In this document: in pieces, positions 51,863 to 61,872 of the stretch | How positions within the stretch are numbered: the first letter of the stretch is position 1 | Layout of the letters: each line of letters starts with the position of its first letter | Source: CAVYOE01 sp963770155 | GTDB taxonomy: Bacteria; Actinomycetota; Thermoleophilia; Solirubrobacterales; 70-9 | DNA length: 64,000 bases | Assembly: GCA_963770155.1 (NCBI GenBank) | Contig: CAVYOE010000001.1 | Coordinates: forward strand, 186,001 to 250,000 | Reading direction: 5' to 3' | Program-made: the position numbers and the translations under genes | The notes under the pieces: model-generated | Seen by the model: only the letters and a program-made list of their open reading frames with translations | Database searches by the model: none | What the model was told of the DNA's origin: nothing

Positions 51863-53373
51863 TCGAGGCGATCCGCGAGCAGAAGTTCCTGTTCGCCCTG
51901 GTGTTCGTTGTCGGGACGGCGAGTCTCGGCGCCGAGATCGCCGCTGCCCGCCTCATGGCACCGTTCTTCGGCGCCTCCACGATCGTCTGGGCCAACACGA
52001 TCGGCGTCGTCCTCGTTTCGCTCTCGATCGGCTACTGGCTCGGCGGGCGTCTCGGGGACGAGCGACCGAACCTCCGGGACCTTTGTCTGATGGTGATGGC
52101 CGCTGCCGCCCTGCTTGCGGTGGTGCCGTTCGCGGCACGCCCGTTCTTCGAGCTCTCGGTCGATGCGCTCGACGAGATCTCGGCAGGGGCGTTCGTCGGA
52201 TCGCTGGTCGGGGTGCTGGCCTTGATCTCACTGCCGGTGGTGCTGCTCGGCGCCTGCTCTCCGTGGGCGGTCCGTCTCGCCACCCCTGACGTCGAGCACG
52301 CCGGCCGCACAGCGGGCCGCCTATACGCGGTCTCGACCGCAGGGTCGCTTCTGGGGACGATGCTGGCCGCCCTGGTGACCATCCCCTTCATCGGGACGCA
52401 GCGCACCTTCCTCGCCTTTGCCATCGCGCTGGCGCTGGTCGCGGCCGCCGGCCTCGGCTGGCGCTACCTGGCGATACCCGCCGCCCTCGCCGGCGTCTTC
52501 GCGATCCCGGTCGGCACGGTCAAGGCGAGCGAGGGGGAGGAGGTGATCTACGAGACCGAGACAACCCACCAATACGTCCGGGTAGTGGAGGAGGAGGACG
52601 GCGATCGCCTGCTCGAGCTGAACGAAGGCCAGGCGGTCCACTCTCTATATAGGCAGGGCAGCTATCTGACCGGCGATGTCTGGGACGGCTACCTCGTGGT
52701 GCCGTTCGCGGCCCGCCGCGACCCACCGCGGCGGCTGGCGATCCTCGGCAACGCCGCCGGCACGACCGCCCGCGCCTACGGCCATTTCTTCCCGGCCACG
52801 GAGATCGACGGCGTCGAGATCGACGACGAGCTGACCGAGATCGGCGAGCGCTACTTCGACCTCGACAACCCCCGGCTCGAGACCTTCCACGAGGATGCCC
52901 GCCCCTGGCTGCAGCGCCAGGACAGCGGCAGTGACGGTGGCTACGACTTGATCATGGTCGATGCCTACCGCCAGCCCTACATCCCGTTCTACCTGGCGAC
53001 GCGCGAGTTCTTCGAGCTGGTCCGCGACCGGCTGGCGCCGGGAGGTGCCGTCATCGTCAACGCCGGCCACCCGGAGGGAAACGACGACCTCGAGCAGGTC
53101 CTCGGCCGGACCATGGCGGAGGTCTTTCCGACGGTCCTGCGCGATCCGATCGAGGACACGAACACCCTTTTGCTCGGAGCCGAAGGGCCGGCCTCGGCCG
53201 GGCAGCTCCGGGCAGCCGCTGAGTCCCTTCCCAGCGGGCTGCGGACGCTTGCGGCTGCCGAGGCTTACCGGCTCGGACCGCGACTCCCCGGGGGCGAGGT
53301 CTACACCGACGACCGCGCTCCGGTCGAATGGCTGATCGACCGCTCGATCCTCGGCTATGCGGCCGAGGAGTGA
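51859..53373 (+). CDS. Membrane protein with spermidine-synthase-like domain
   Basis: 504 residues from TTG overlapping the ctaG stop. N-terminal seven to eight helices (SLGAEIAAARLMAPFFGAST, LLGACSPWAVRLATPDVEHAG, YAVSTAGSLLGTMLAALV), then a Rossmann methyltransferase-like domain (VVPFAARRDPPRRLAILGNA, EIDGVEIDDELTEIGERYF, YDLIMVDAYRQPYIPFYL). This is the fused membrane/spermidine synthase-like group. Real polyamine synthesis is not certain. Confidence 0.83.
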   Translation: MIEAIREQKFLFALVFVVGTASLGAEIAAARLMAPFFGASTIVWANTIGVVLVSLSIGYWLGGRLGDERPNLRDLCLMVMAAAALLAVVPFAARPFFELSVDALDEISAGAFVGSLVGVLALISLPVVLLGACSPWAVRLATPDVEHAGRTAGRLYAVSTAGSLLGTMLAALVTIPFIGTQRTFLAFAIALALVAAAGLGWRYLAIPAALAGVFAIPVGTVKASEGEEVIYETETTHQYVRVVEEEDGDRLLELNEGQAVHSLYRQGSYLTGDVWDGYLVVPFAARRDPPRRLAILGNAAGTTARAYGHFFPATEIDGVEIDDELTEIGERYFDLDNPRLETFHEDARPWLQRQDSGSDGGYDLIMVDAYRQPYIPFYLATREFFELVRDRLAPGGAVIVNAGHPEGNDDLEQVLGRTMAEVFPTVLRDPIEDTNTLLLGAEGPASAGQLRAAAESLPSGLRTLAAAEAYRLGPRLPGGEVYTDDRAPVEWLIDRSILGYAAEE

Positions 53374-53398
53374 TGGTGGGGGCGTTGACGGGGGCCGC

Positions 53399-53506
53399 TC
53401 AGCGGCGCCGCAGGAGCCGCTCGATCCCGTAGGCCACTCCCGCCAGCGCCAAGCTCGCCATGTCGAGGAGGAAGGCAACGGTGCGCCCGACCGGACCGGT
53501 GACCAC
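53399..53506 (-). CDS. Possible small membrane protein
   Basis: 35 residues from GTG: TGPVGRTVAFLLDMASLAL then GIERLLRRR. One hydrophobic helix and a basic end. The same frame continues upstream without a start codon (SRRDRFAAWVV). It lies antisense to the tig upstream region. Weak support, given for completeness. Confidence 0.3.
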   Translation of the reverse strand: MVTGPVGRTVAFLLDMASLALAGVAYGIERLLRRR

Positions 53507-53555
53507 CCATGCCGCGAACCGGTCGCGCCGGGATAACTCTAAGGTCTTGCGCTCG

Positions 53556-54968
53556 ATGGAGACGACGGTAAACGAGGTCGGCGATGCCCGCCGGCGGATC
53601 GAGGTCACGATCGATGCGGAGGAGACCGAGCGCCGGCTGAAGCAGGCCGCGGAGCGGATCGGCCGTGAGATGAAGCCGCCCCCGGGGTTCCGGGAGGGCA
53701 AGGTGCCGTCGGACATGGTCTTGCAGAAGGTAGGGCGGGAGGCGGTCCTCGCCCAGGCGCTCGAGGATGCCCTGCCGGAGTGGTACGAGCGCGCCCTGCT
53801 CGACTCCGGAATCAACCCGGTCGGAGATCCGAAGCTCGACGTGAACGAGATGCCGAAGGAAGGCGAGGCGCTCAAGTTCGCGATCGAAGTCGGGGTCAGG
53901 CCGCCGGCCGAGGTTCCCGACTACGAGGGTCTCGAGGTCGGCAAGGCAGAGGTCCAGGTGCCGCCGGAGGCTGCGGACGCAGAGCTCGAGCGGCTCCGCG
54001 AGGGCTTCGCCAAGCTGAACCCGGTCGACCGCGAGGCCAAGGGGGGTGACGTCGCACTGATCGACTTCGTAGGAAAGATCGACGGCGAGCCGTTCGAGGG
54101 CGGCGAAGCCCACGATTACCTGCTCGAGCTCGGCAGCGGCCAGGTGCTGGAGGGGATCGAGGAGGCCCTCTCCGGCGGCAAGGCCGGCGATGAGCGGGAG
54201 GCGAAGATCACCTTCCCGGATGACTATCCGGCGGAGGATCTGCGCGGCAAGGAAGCTGTTTTCGAGCTCAAGGTGAAGGAGGTGCGCGAGAAGGAGCTGC
54301 CCGAGCTCGACGACGACTTCGCGGCCGAGGCCTCCGAGTTCGAGACGCTCGCTGAGTTGCGCGAGCACATCGAAGGCCAGATCAAGCAGCTGCTCGAGGG
54401 ACGCGCCGAAGAGCAGTTCCGGGACGCGGCCCTCGATGCCGCAGCCGCCCAGGCCAAGATCGATCTACCCGACGAGATCGTCCAGGGGCGGGCCGAGGAG
54501 ATGTGGGCCCGGGTCGAGCGCTCCCTCGCCGAGCGCGGCGTCGATCCGCAGCGCTATCTCGAGGCCCAGGGGCGCAGCCGCGACGAGATGATCGCCGACG
54601 CAAAGCAGGAGGCTGAGCGCTCCCTGCGCCGGGAAGCGACCCTGGAGGCTGTCGCCGACGCGGAGGGGATCGAGATCACCGACGACGACCTGCTGGAGGC
54701 GTTGAAGCCTCCGCCGGGTCATGAAGACCACGGTCACCCCGAACCCAAAGAGGCGCTCGAAACGCTGCGCGAGAGCGGCCGCGACCAGCTCGTCCGCCGC
54801 GATCTCCGCATGCGCCGCGCGCTCGACCGGATCGCGGAAACCGCCAAGCCGATCCCTGAGGACCAGGCCGAGGCCCGCGAGAAGCTCTGGACTCCCGAGA
54901 AAGAGCGGGAGGAGAAAGGTGGGCTGTGGACGCCGGGGAGCGGGCCGCCGCCCGGCACGGATTCCTAG
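53556..54968 (+). CDS. tig: Trigger factor, ribosome-associated chaperone and prolyl isomerase
   Basis: 470 residues from ATG (METTVNEVGDARRRIEV). Ribosome-binding loop GFREGKVPSDMV, PPIase domain around VALIDFVGKIDGEPFEGG with LGSGQVLEGIEEALSG, and the long helical C-terminal chaperone domain. The Pro/Gly-rich tail is an extension. It precedes the ClpP-ClpX protease genes, a common order. Confidence 0.95.
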   Translation: METTVNEVGDARRRIEVTIDAEETERRLKQAAERIGREMKPPPGFREGKVPSDMVLQKVGREAVLAQALEDALPEWYERALLDSGINPVGDPKLDVNEMPKEGEALKFAIEVGVRPPAEVPDYEGLEVGKAEVQVPPEAADAELERLREGFAKLNPVDREAKGGDVALIDFVGKIDGEPFEGGEAHDYLLELGSGQVLEGIEEALSGGKAGDEREAKITFPDDYPAEDLRGKEAVFELKVKEVREKELPELDDDFAAEASEFETLAELREHIEGQIKQLLEGRAEEQFRDAALDAAAAQAKIDLPDEIVQGRAEEMWARVERSLAERGVDPQRYLEAQGRSRDEMIADAKQEAERSLRREATLEAVADAEGIEITDDDLLEALKPPPGHEDHGHPEPKEALETLRESGRDQLVRRDLRMRRALDRIAETAKPIPEDQAEAREKLWTPEKEREEKGGLWTPGSGPPPGTDS

Positions 54969-54971
54969 GGG

Positions 54972-55559
54972 TCAGACTCCGAGGGAGGTCTGCTCGGGCG
55001 CCGGGTAAGTGATCCGGTCGCCTTCCACTACGGCCCGCGGGTCGAGCTCGTGATCGCTCGGGCCGCCGTCGGGCCCGATGTGAACGACGCGCCAGCCACC
55101 GACCGCGAGGACGTCCGCGATCAGCCGGCGATGGCACTGGGTCCAGTCGCCCTCGGCGCACATGATCGCTGTCCTTCTGGTCTCGGCCAGCTGCTGCAGC
55201 ATCTCCAGCCCGGCTGCGAACTCTCCGGTTGCAAGGTGGTCCGCATAGCCGCGGAAGGCGTCCTCCTTCCAGGCCGCGTTGGGAGAGTCGGGCTGCGGCT
55301 CGCGTCGGCCCCCGAGCTGCTCGCCCAGCGTCGCGTACGAGATCCCGGCGCCTTCCAGTGAGGCCGCCAGCGCCGCGGCATTGAAGTGCGGGTTACGCCT
55401 CGAGCGCGGCATCACCCGGACGTCGGCGATCGCCTCGACCCCCGCTCCACGCAGGAGCTCGAGGAAGCGCTCTTCGTCGTGGTTGGAATGGCCGACCGTG
55501 AACACGGTCCGCCGACGCTCACCGCCGGTTCCGCTGCGGCGGTCTCCTCGTTCCGCCAT
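54972..55559 (-). CDS. DUF488-family protein
   Basis: 195 residues. FTVGHSNHDEERFLELL at the N-terminus, IADVRVMPRSRRNPHFN and CAEGDWTQCHRRLIADVL with the conserved Cys residues are the family marks. Function unproven. Its stop is three bases after that of tig, convergent. Confidence 0.87.
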   Translation of the reverse strand: MAERGDRRSGTGGERRRTVFTVGHSNHDEERFLELLRGAGVEAIADVRVMPRSRRNPHFNAAALAASLEGAGISYATLGEQLGGRREPQPDSPNAAWKEDAFRGYADHLATGEFAAGLEMLQQLAETRRTAIMCAEGDWTQCHRRLIADVLAVGGWRVVHIGPDGGPSDHELDPRAVVEGDRITYPAPEQTSLGV

Positions 55560-55619
55560 TGCAGGGATTCTCTCGCACGGCGCTGGCCCGGGTGGGCCGG
55601 TCTATAGACTGCCCGCCTC

Positions 55620-56204
<585 letters not shown>

Positions 56205-56227
56205 CGGGCCTCGCCGGCGCGGCACTC

Positions 56228-56686
56228 GTGTTCACCGGCGGGGCAAGCGCCCTGGAGCCGGTTCCAAGCCACGTGTTCCCCGTTCCGGGGCCGCACGGCG
56301 AGAGGGGGATGGTGGGGGACTTCGGCGTGCCGCGAAACGGCGGGCGGACGCACGAGGGCTTCGACATCACCGCGAAGTGCGGGGCGAAGATAGTCGCGGC
56401 CGCAGGAGGCGTCGTCGTCGATCGTGGCTTTCACGCACGGCTGTACGGCAACTTCGTCCGCGTCCGGGTCCCCGAGGAAAAGCGCACCTACCGCTACTCC
56501 CACCTGATCCGCCCGGCGGAGGTCGGTCTACGTGAGGATGTGGAGATCGGCCAGTGGATCGGCTCGGTCGGCGACACCGGCAACGCGCGAGGCACCGGGT
56601 GCCACCTCCACTTCGAGATCCGGGTCGGCGACAACAAGCCGATCGACCCCGAGCCGGCACTTCGCAAGTGGGACCGCTACAGCTGA
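56228..56686 (+). CDS. M23-family peptidase (LytM fold), start inside a signal peptide
   Basis: The open frame upstream of this GTG encodes the rest of a signal peptide (ALAGLAGAALVF) but has no ATG, GTG or TTG back to the clpP stop. The mature part has GGRTHEGFDITAKCGAKIVA and GCHLHFEIRVGDNKPIDPEP, with the HxH zinc site of M23 peptidases. It likely cleaves peptidoglycan cross-bridges. Only the start is uncertain. Confidence 0.76.
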   Translation: MFTGGASALEPVPSHVFPVPGPHGERGMVGDFGVPRNGGRTHEGFDITAKCGAKIVAAAGGVVVDRGFHARLYGNFVRVRVPEEKRTYRYSHLIRPAEVGLREDVEIGQWIGSVGDTGNARGTGCHLHFEIRVGDNKPIDPEPALRKWDRYS

Positions 56687-56701
56687 AGCAGGCGGTCTGA
56701 C

Positions 56702-57667
56702 CTGAGTTCGCTGCTCGAGTCCCTCGGCGTCGAGCTGCCGGTCGTACAGGCCGGGATGGGCGGCGGCATCGCGCGCCGCGAGCTGGCCGCCGCGGTCTCG
56801 GAGGCCGGAGGGCTGGGCACGCTCGGGTATCTGCCCGGTGGGGCGCTGGCGAAGGAGCTCGCCGCCACCCGGGAGCTCACCGGCAGGCCGGTAGCGGTCA
56901 ATCTGCTGCTTCCGTTCGCAAGCCGCGCCGACCGCGAGGCGGCCGGCGAGGCCGACGCCGTGGTCACCTTCTGGGGCAGGCCGAAGCGACCCGGGCCCAA
57001 GCCCTGGCTGCACCAGGTGGGCTCGGTGGAGGAAGCCGGCCAGGCGCACCGCGCTGGCGCGGACGGGGTGATCGTTCAAGGGGTCGAGGCCGGCGGCCAC
57101 GTCCGTGGCACGACGCCCGCGCTGGATCTGCTCGAGCGTGTCCGGGAGGTGCTCCCGAGTGGCTATCCGATCTGGCTTGCGGGCGGCATCGCCGAGCAAT
57201 CCGAGTTGAAGCAGGCGATCGAGGGCGGCGCCGAAGCGGGCGTTCTCGGCACTCGGTTCCTGCTGAGCGATGAGAGCCGCGCCCATCCCGAATACAAACT
57301 CCGCTTGATCGAGGCCGACGCGACCCTGTTGACGGAGCTGTTCGGACTGGGCTGGCCGGCGGCGCCACACCGCGTGATCGAGAACGCTGCGACCCGGCGG
57401 TGGACCGCCAAGGACCGCCGCGGCCCGGGATGGGTTCGCCTCGCCAACCGCGTCGCATCGCCGCTCGCGGCAAGGGTGCCACCGAAGGTCCAGGCTAGCC
57501 TCGCCTCGCTCCAGAGCGAGCGCGCGCCGCTGCTCGCGCCGCAGCCGGCGACGGACGACGGGCCTGCAGGGCTGGTCGATTCCGGCCCGCTGTACGCAGG
57601 CGAGACCGTCGGCCGAATCAGCCAAAGCCGGCCGGCGGCGGAGATCGTTCGGGGCCTGACGCCTTGA
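56702..57667 (+). CDS. Nitronate monooxygenase (NMO), probable CTG start
   Basis: 322 residues if started at the CTG that follows AGGCGG by 6 bases; the first ATG (56756) would cut off SSLLESLGVELPVVQAG, the family's first motif. Further motifs: GADGVIVQGVEAGGHVRGT for FMN binding and PIWLAGGIAEQSELKQAIEGG, GVLGTRFLLS for phosphate binding. FMN enzyme oxidising alkyl nitronates, or an enoyl-reductase-like relative. Confidence 0.8.
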   Translation: MSSLLESLGVELPVVQAGMGGGIARRELAAAVSEAGGLGTLGYLPGGALAKELAATRELTGRPVAVNLLLPFASRADREAAGEADAVVTFWGRPKRPGPKPWLHQVGSVEEAGQAHRAGADGVIVQGVEAGGHVRGTTPALDLLERVREVLPSGYPIWLAGGIAEQSELKQAIEGGAEAGVLGTRFLLSDESRAHPEYKLRLIEADATLLTELFGLGWPAAPHRVIENAATRRWTAKDRRGPGWVRLANRVASPLAARVPPKVQASLASLQSERAPLLAPQPATDDGPAGLVDSGPLYAGETVGRISQSRPAAEIVRGLTP

Positions 57668-57830
57668 ACGACTTGCGCCGCCACGCCTGATCGAGGAAGG
57701 GATCGCGCCCGCGGCGGCGTAAGAGAAGGCGTCAGGCCGAGAACCCCGGTCGCGTAAGCTTGAAGCTGCGAGCCGGGGCCGCCGATACACCTGAACAGCA
57801 GCGCCCAGGAGAGCTTCCGAGCACCCCCGA

Positions 57831-59108
<1,278 letters not shown>

Positions 59109-59164
59109 CGTCTCCGGGGTCCACCACCGCTCCGGCGCCCCGGATCTCGTGTTGAAAGGGGGCG

Positions 59165-60256
59165 ATGCGGGTAAATCGGCCGCAGATGACCCTCTTCAAG
59201 GCGGGTAGACGAGTTCTCCTCACCGCCTGCGTGGCGGCGCTGTCGCTTCCAGCCGCCGCTATGGCAGGGGAAACGAGTGTCGAGGTGAGCAGCTCGGGCC
59301 TCGACCTCGACATCACAGCGACCAGTAACGAGACCAACAGCGTCACGGTCACGATCGACGATCCGAATGCGCCCACGGCGTATCTGGTCACCGACGGCGG
59401 TGCCGGGGTCAACACCACCGATCCGCTCTGCTCCGAGCTGGTGGTGGGGACGGTCTCGTGCCCGATCGGGACCATCAACCGCGCCGACATCACGCTTTCC
59501 AATCGCAACGACACCGCCTCGATCGCGACTGTGGTTCCCCCGACGACTCGCGCGCGCATGAACGGCGGCACCGGCAACGATGCGCTGTTCGGCACGCCCG
59601 CCAATGACGAGCTCAGCGGGAGCAGCGACGTCGACTCGATCTTCGGCCGGGCGGGCAACGACACGATCGACGGCGACAACGGCAACGACAACCTCTTCGG
59701 CGAGGAGGGGGCCGACGAGATCAACGGCGACCGCAACAACGACTACATCGACGGCGGCCCCGGCGGCGACGCGATGCGCGGGGGCTCCAACAACGACACC
59801 GTCAGCTACATCACGCGGACCGCGGGTGTACCGGCGCAGATCGGCGGGCAGGCCGGCAACGCCGACGACGCGGTTCCGGGGGTCATCGACACGATCAACG
59901 CCGACGTCGAGAACCTGCTCGGCGGCAGCGGCCCGGACGTCCTGATCGGCGACCGCGACGGAAATCTGCTCATTGGCGGCGCCGGCAATGACTTCCTGCT
60001 CGGGCTCCAGGGCAGCGACCGGCTGCTCGGCGGCAATGAGGATGACTTCATCAGCGGTGACTCGGGCAACGACGTTCTCAAGGGCGGCTTCGGGGCCGAC
60101 GCCATGTTCGGCGGCATCGATAGCGACCGCCTGCGGGCGCGCGACGGGGCTCGCGACATCCGGCTGCGCTGCGGCCCGGGCCGTGACCGGCTGAAGCGCG
60201 ACCGCGGCCTCGATCCGCGCGGCAAGAGCTGCAAGCAGCGCAAGCGTCGCCGCTAG
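59165..60256 (+). CDS. Secreted RTX-like calcium-binding repeat protein
   Basis: 363 residues. Signal peptide (LLTACVAALSLPAAAMAGE). From about residue 130 there are repeated nonapeptides of the GGTGNDALFG / GRAGNDTIDG / GGAGNDFLLG type that form a calcium-loaded parallel beta-roll. The C-terminus is basic (CKQRKRRR). No toxin or protease domain, so it is probably a surface or matrix protein. Confidence 0.85.
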   Translation: MRVNRPQMTLFKAGRRVLLTACVAALSLPAAAMAGETSVEVSSSGLDLDITATSNETNSVTVTIDDPNAPTAYLVTDGGAGVNTTDPLCSELVVGTVSCPIGTINRADITLSNRNDTASIATVVPPTTRARMNGGTGNDALFGTPANDELSGSSDVDSIFGRAGNDTIDGDNGNDNLFGEEGADEINGDRNNDYIDGGPGGDAMRGGSNNDTVSYITRTAGVPAQIGGQAGNADDAVPGVIDTINADVENLLGGSGPDVLIGDRDGNLLIGGAGNDFLLGLQGSDRLLGGNEDDFISGDSGNDVLKGGFGADAMFGGIDSDRLRARDGARDIRLRCGPGRDRLKRDRGLDPRGKSCKQRKRRR

Positions 60257-60269
60257 CGCTCGCCGGACC

Positions 60270-61814
60270 TCACTTCTTCCGCTTCTTCTTCTTCACGCAC
60301 TTCAGCTTTTTCTTCCCCGACTTCGTCTTTACGCGCTTCAAGCGCTTGCCCTTTGGGCATTTCTTGCCGGCGACGGGCGGAGGTCCGGCACAGGGCGCGG
60401 GAGCGACCTCGTCGGCGCCGATGTCGCGACGGCCCGGCCCGGTGCCGCACTGAGCGCCGTTGAGCAGCAGCGAGTTGCCGTCGAGGTCGACGCCTGCGGC
60501 CGCAGCGGGGTTGCCCTGGTCGATCAGGGTGGAGTTCCCGGTCTCGCTCAGCCGGAAGCCTGAGCGGTCTTGCGCCTGGCTCAGGAATGAGGGCGTGGCG
60601 GTGGTCGAGAACGGGCCGCAGAGCTCGGTGACCACCGGGCCACGGGAGAAGGTCGCGGTACAAGCGGGCGCCGCGCCAGCGAGGTACTGCTGCACTCCGT
60701 CGTCTCCCACGATGCTCGAGTCGAGGCTGAGCGACCCACCGGTGATCAGGCTGATCTCCCCGCTGGTGCCGAGGGTGTCGTTACCCCACACCGTCACGTT
60801 GTCGGCGTCGGTACTCGTGGCGGTGACCCGGTTGGCGAGCCCTGCGGCGCCGTTGCCGGCGATCACGTCTCCATCCAGAGTGACCTGGTCTGCCGCCTCA
60901 ATCAGGAGGCCTTCGGCAGGAAAGCTGAAGATCCGGTTGCGGGACAGCGCCCGTGTTCCTGGTCCGGTTGTGTCGCCCGATAGATAGATCCCGTTTGCAT
61001 CGACACTGATGCCAGGCGCAGGCGCGATCAGGTTGTCGATGACGCTTCCGCCGGCGCCGGCAGAAAGTGCGATCCCGGTGCGGCGGACCCCGTCGTCGCC
61101 GGCCGGCTGCAGGGTGTTGCCGGAGACCAGCACTGAGTCGGTGTCGCCATCGATGTGGATCGAACGCTCGGCTCCCGAGACCACGTTTCCGATCAGCTGG
61201 GGTGCGCCGGGCGATGTGACGAATATGCCGCTCACCGATCCCGCCGGTGTTTCGGTCATCTCGATCCGATTGCCGCTGATCGTCGGACCACCGCTGGCGT
61301 AGATCGCGAAGCTGGTTGTCGCTGCATCCTCGTTGAAGGTATTCCCTGCGATCGTGACCCCGGCCGGTGCGGCGTCGGAAGCGAGGCTGGCGCTGTTCGG
61401 GAGCGTCGCCCCGGTGCCGCCCTGTATGACGAAGCCTCTGACGGTCCTCGGGTACCCCATCACCGAAGCATCGAAAGTCACGGTTGTGGTCGGGCCGCCG
61501 TCGAGGACCGTGGTTGCGGCCGGCGCCCCGGTGAAGTCATAGTCCCCGCCGAGCAGCGTCACCGGGGTGTCGGGTATGGACACCGGCATCATGTACTCGG
61601 TGGCGCTGCGTCCAACATGGACCGTGTCCACCGTGGCGTCGTCGAGGTTCGCCTGGCCCAGCGCCTCAACGGTTGTATTGCATGGATCGCCGATCGGGCA
61701 GTCCGCGGGATGGGTGTTGTCGGCGTCCTGGTCGACGTAGTACTCGGCAGCCTGCGCCGGCGCCGCCATCAGGAGCAAAGTCGCTGCCGTGATCACGCTG
61801 ATCACGCTTTTCAT
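60270..61814 (-). CDS. Secreted parallel beta-helix protein with Lys/Cys-rich tail
   Basis: 514 residues. Signal peptide (SVITAATLLLMAAPAQA), an N-terminal segment with YYVDQDADNTHPADCPIGDPC, then beta-helix strands (GVTIAGNTFNEDA, PTISGNRIEMTETP, SVLVSGNTLQPAG) and DIGADEV before a tail of GKKCPKGKRLKRVKTKSGKK type. It shares the design of the protein at 21753-23240 but not close sequence. Function unknown. Confidence 0.83.
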   Translation of the reverse strand: MKSVISVITAATLLLMAAPAQAAEYYVDQDADNTHPADCPIGDPCNTTVEALGQANLDDATVDTVHVGRSATEYMMPVSIPDTPVTLLGGDYDFTGAPAATTVLDGGPTTTVTFDASVMGYPRTVRGFVIQGGTGATLPNSASLASDAAPAGVTIAGNTFNEDAATTSFAIYASGGPTISGNRIEMTETPAGSVSGIFVTSPGAPQLIGNVVSGAERSIHIDGDTDSVLVSGNTLQPAGDDGVRRTGIALSAGAGGSVIDNLIAPAPGISVDANGIYLSGDTTGPGTRALSRNRIFSFPAEGLLIEAADQVTLDGDVIAGNGAAGLANRVTATSTDADNVTVWGNDTLGTSGEISLITGGSLSLDSSIVGDDGVQQYLAGAAPACTATFSRGPVVTELCGPFSTTATPSFLSQAQDRSGFRLSETGNSTLIDQGNPAAAAGVDLDGNSLLLNGAQCGTGPGRRDIGADEVAPAPCAGPPPVAGKKCPKGKRLKRVKTKSGKKKLKCVKKKKRKK

Positions 61815-61872
61815 CCGTGTTCCTCCCTGAGTTCGATGACGGGAAGCATAGACCCGCGATTAACATCGCCCG

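Noticed and set aside
59165..60256. RTX haemolysin toxin
   Set aside because: Only calcium-binding repeats; no pore, protease or lipase domain, and it has a Sec signal rather than an RTX type I secretion context.
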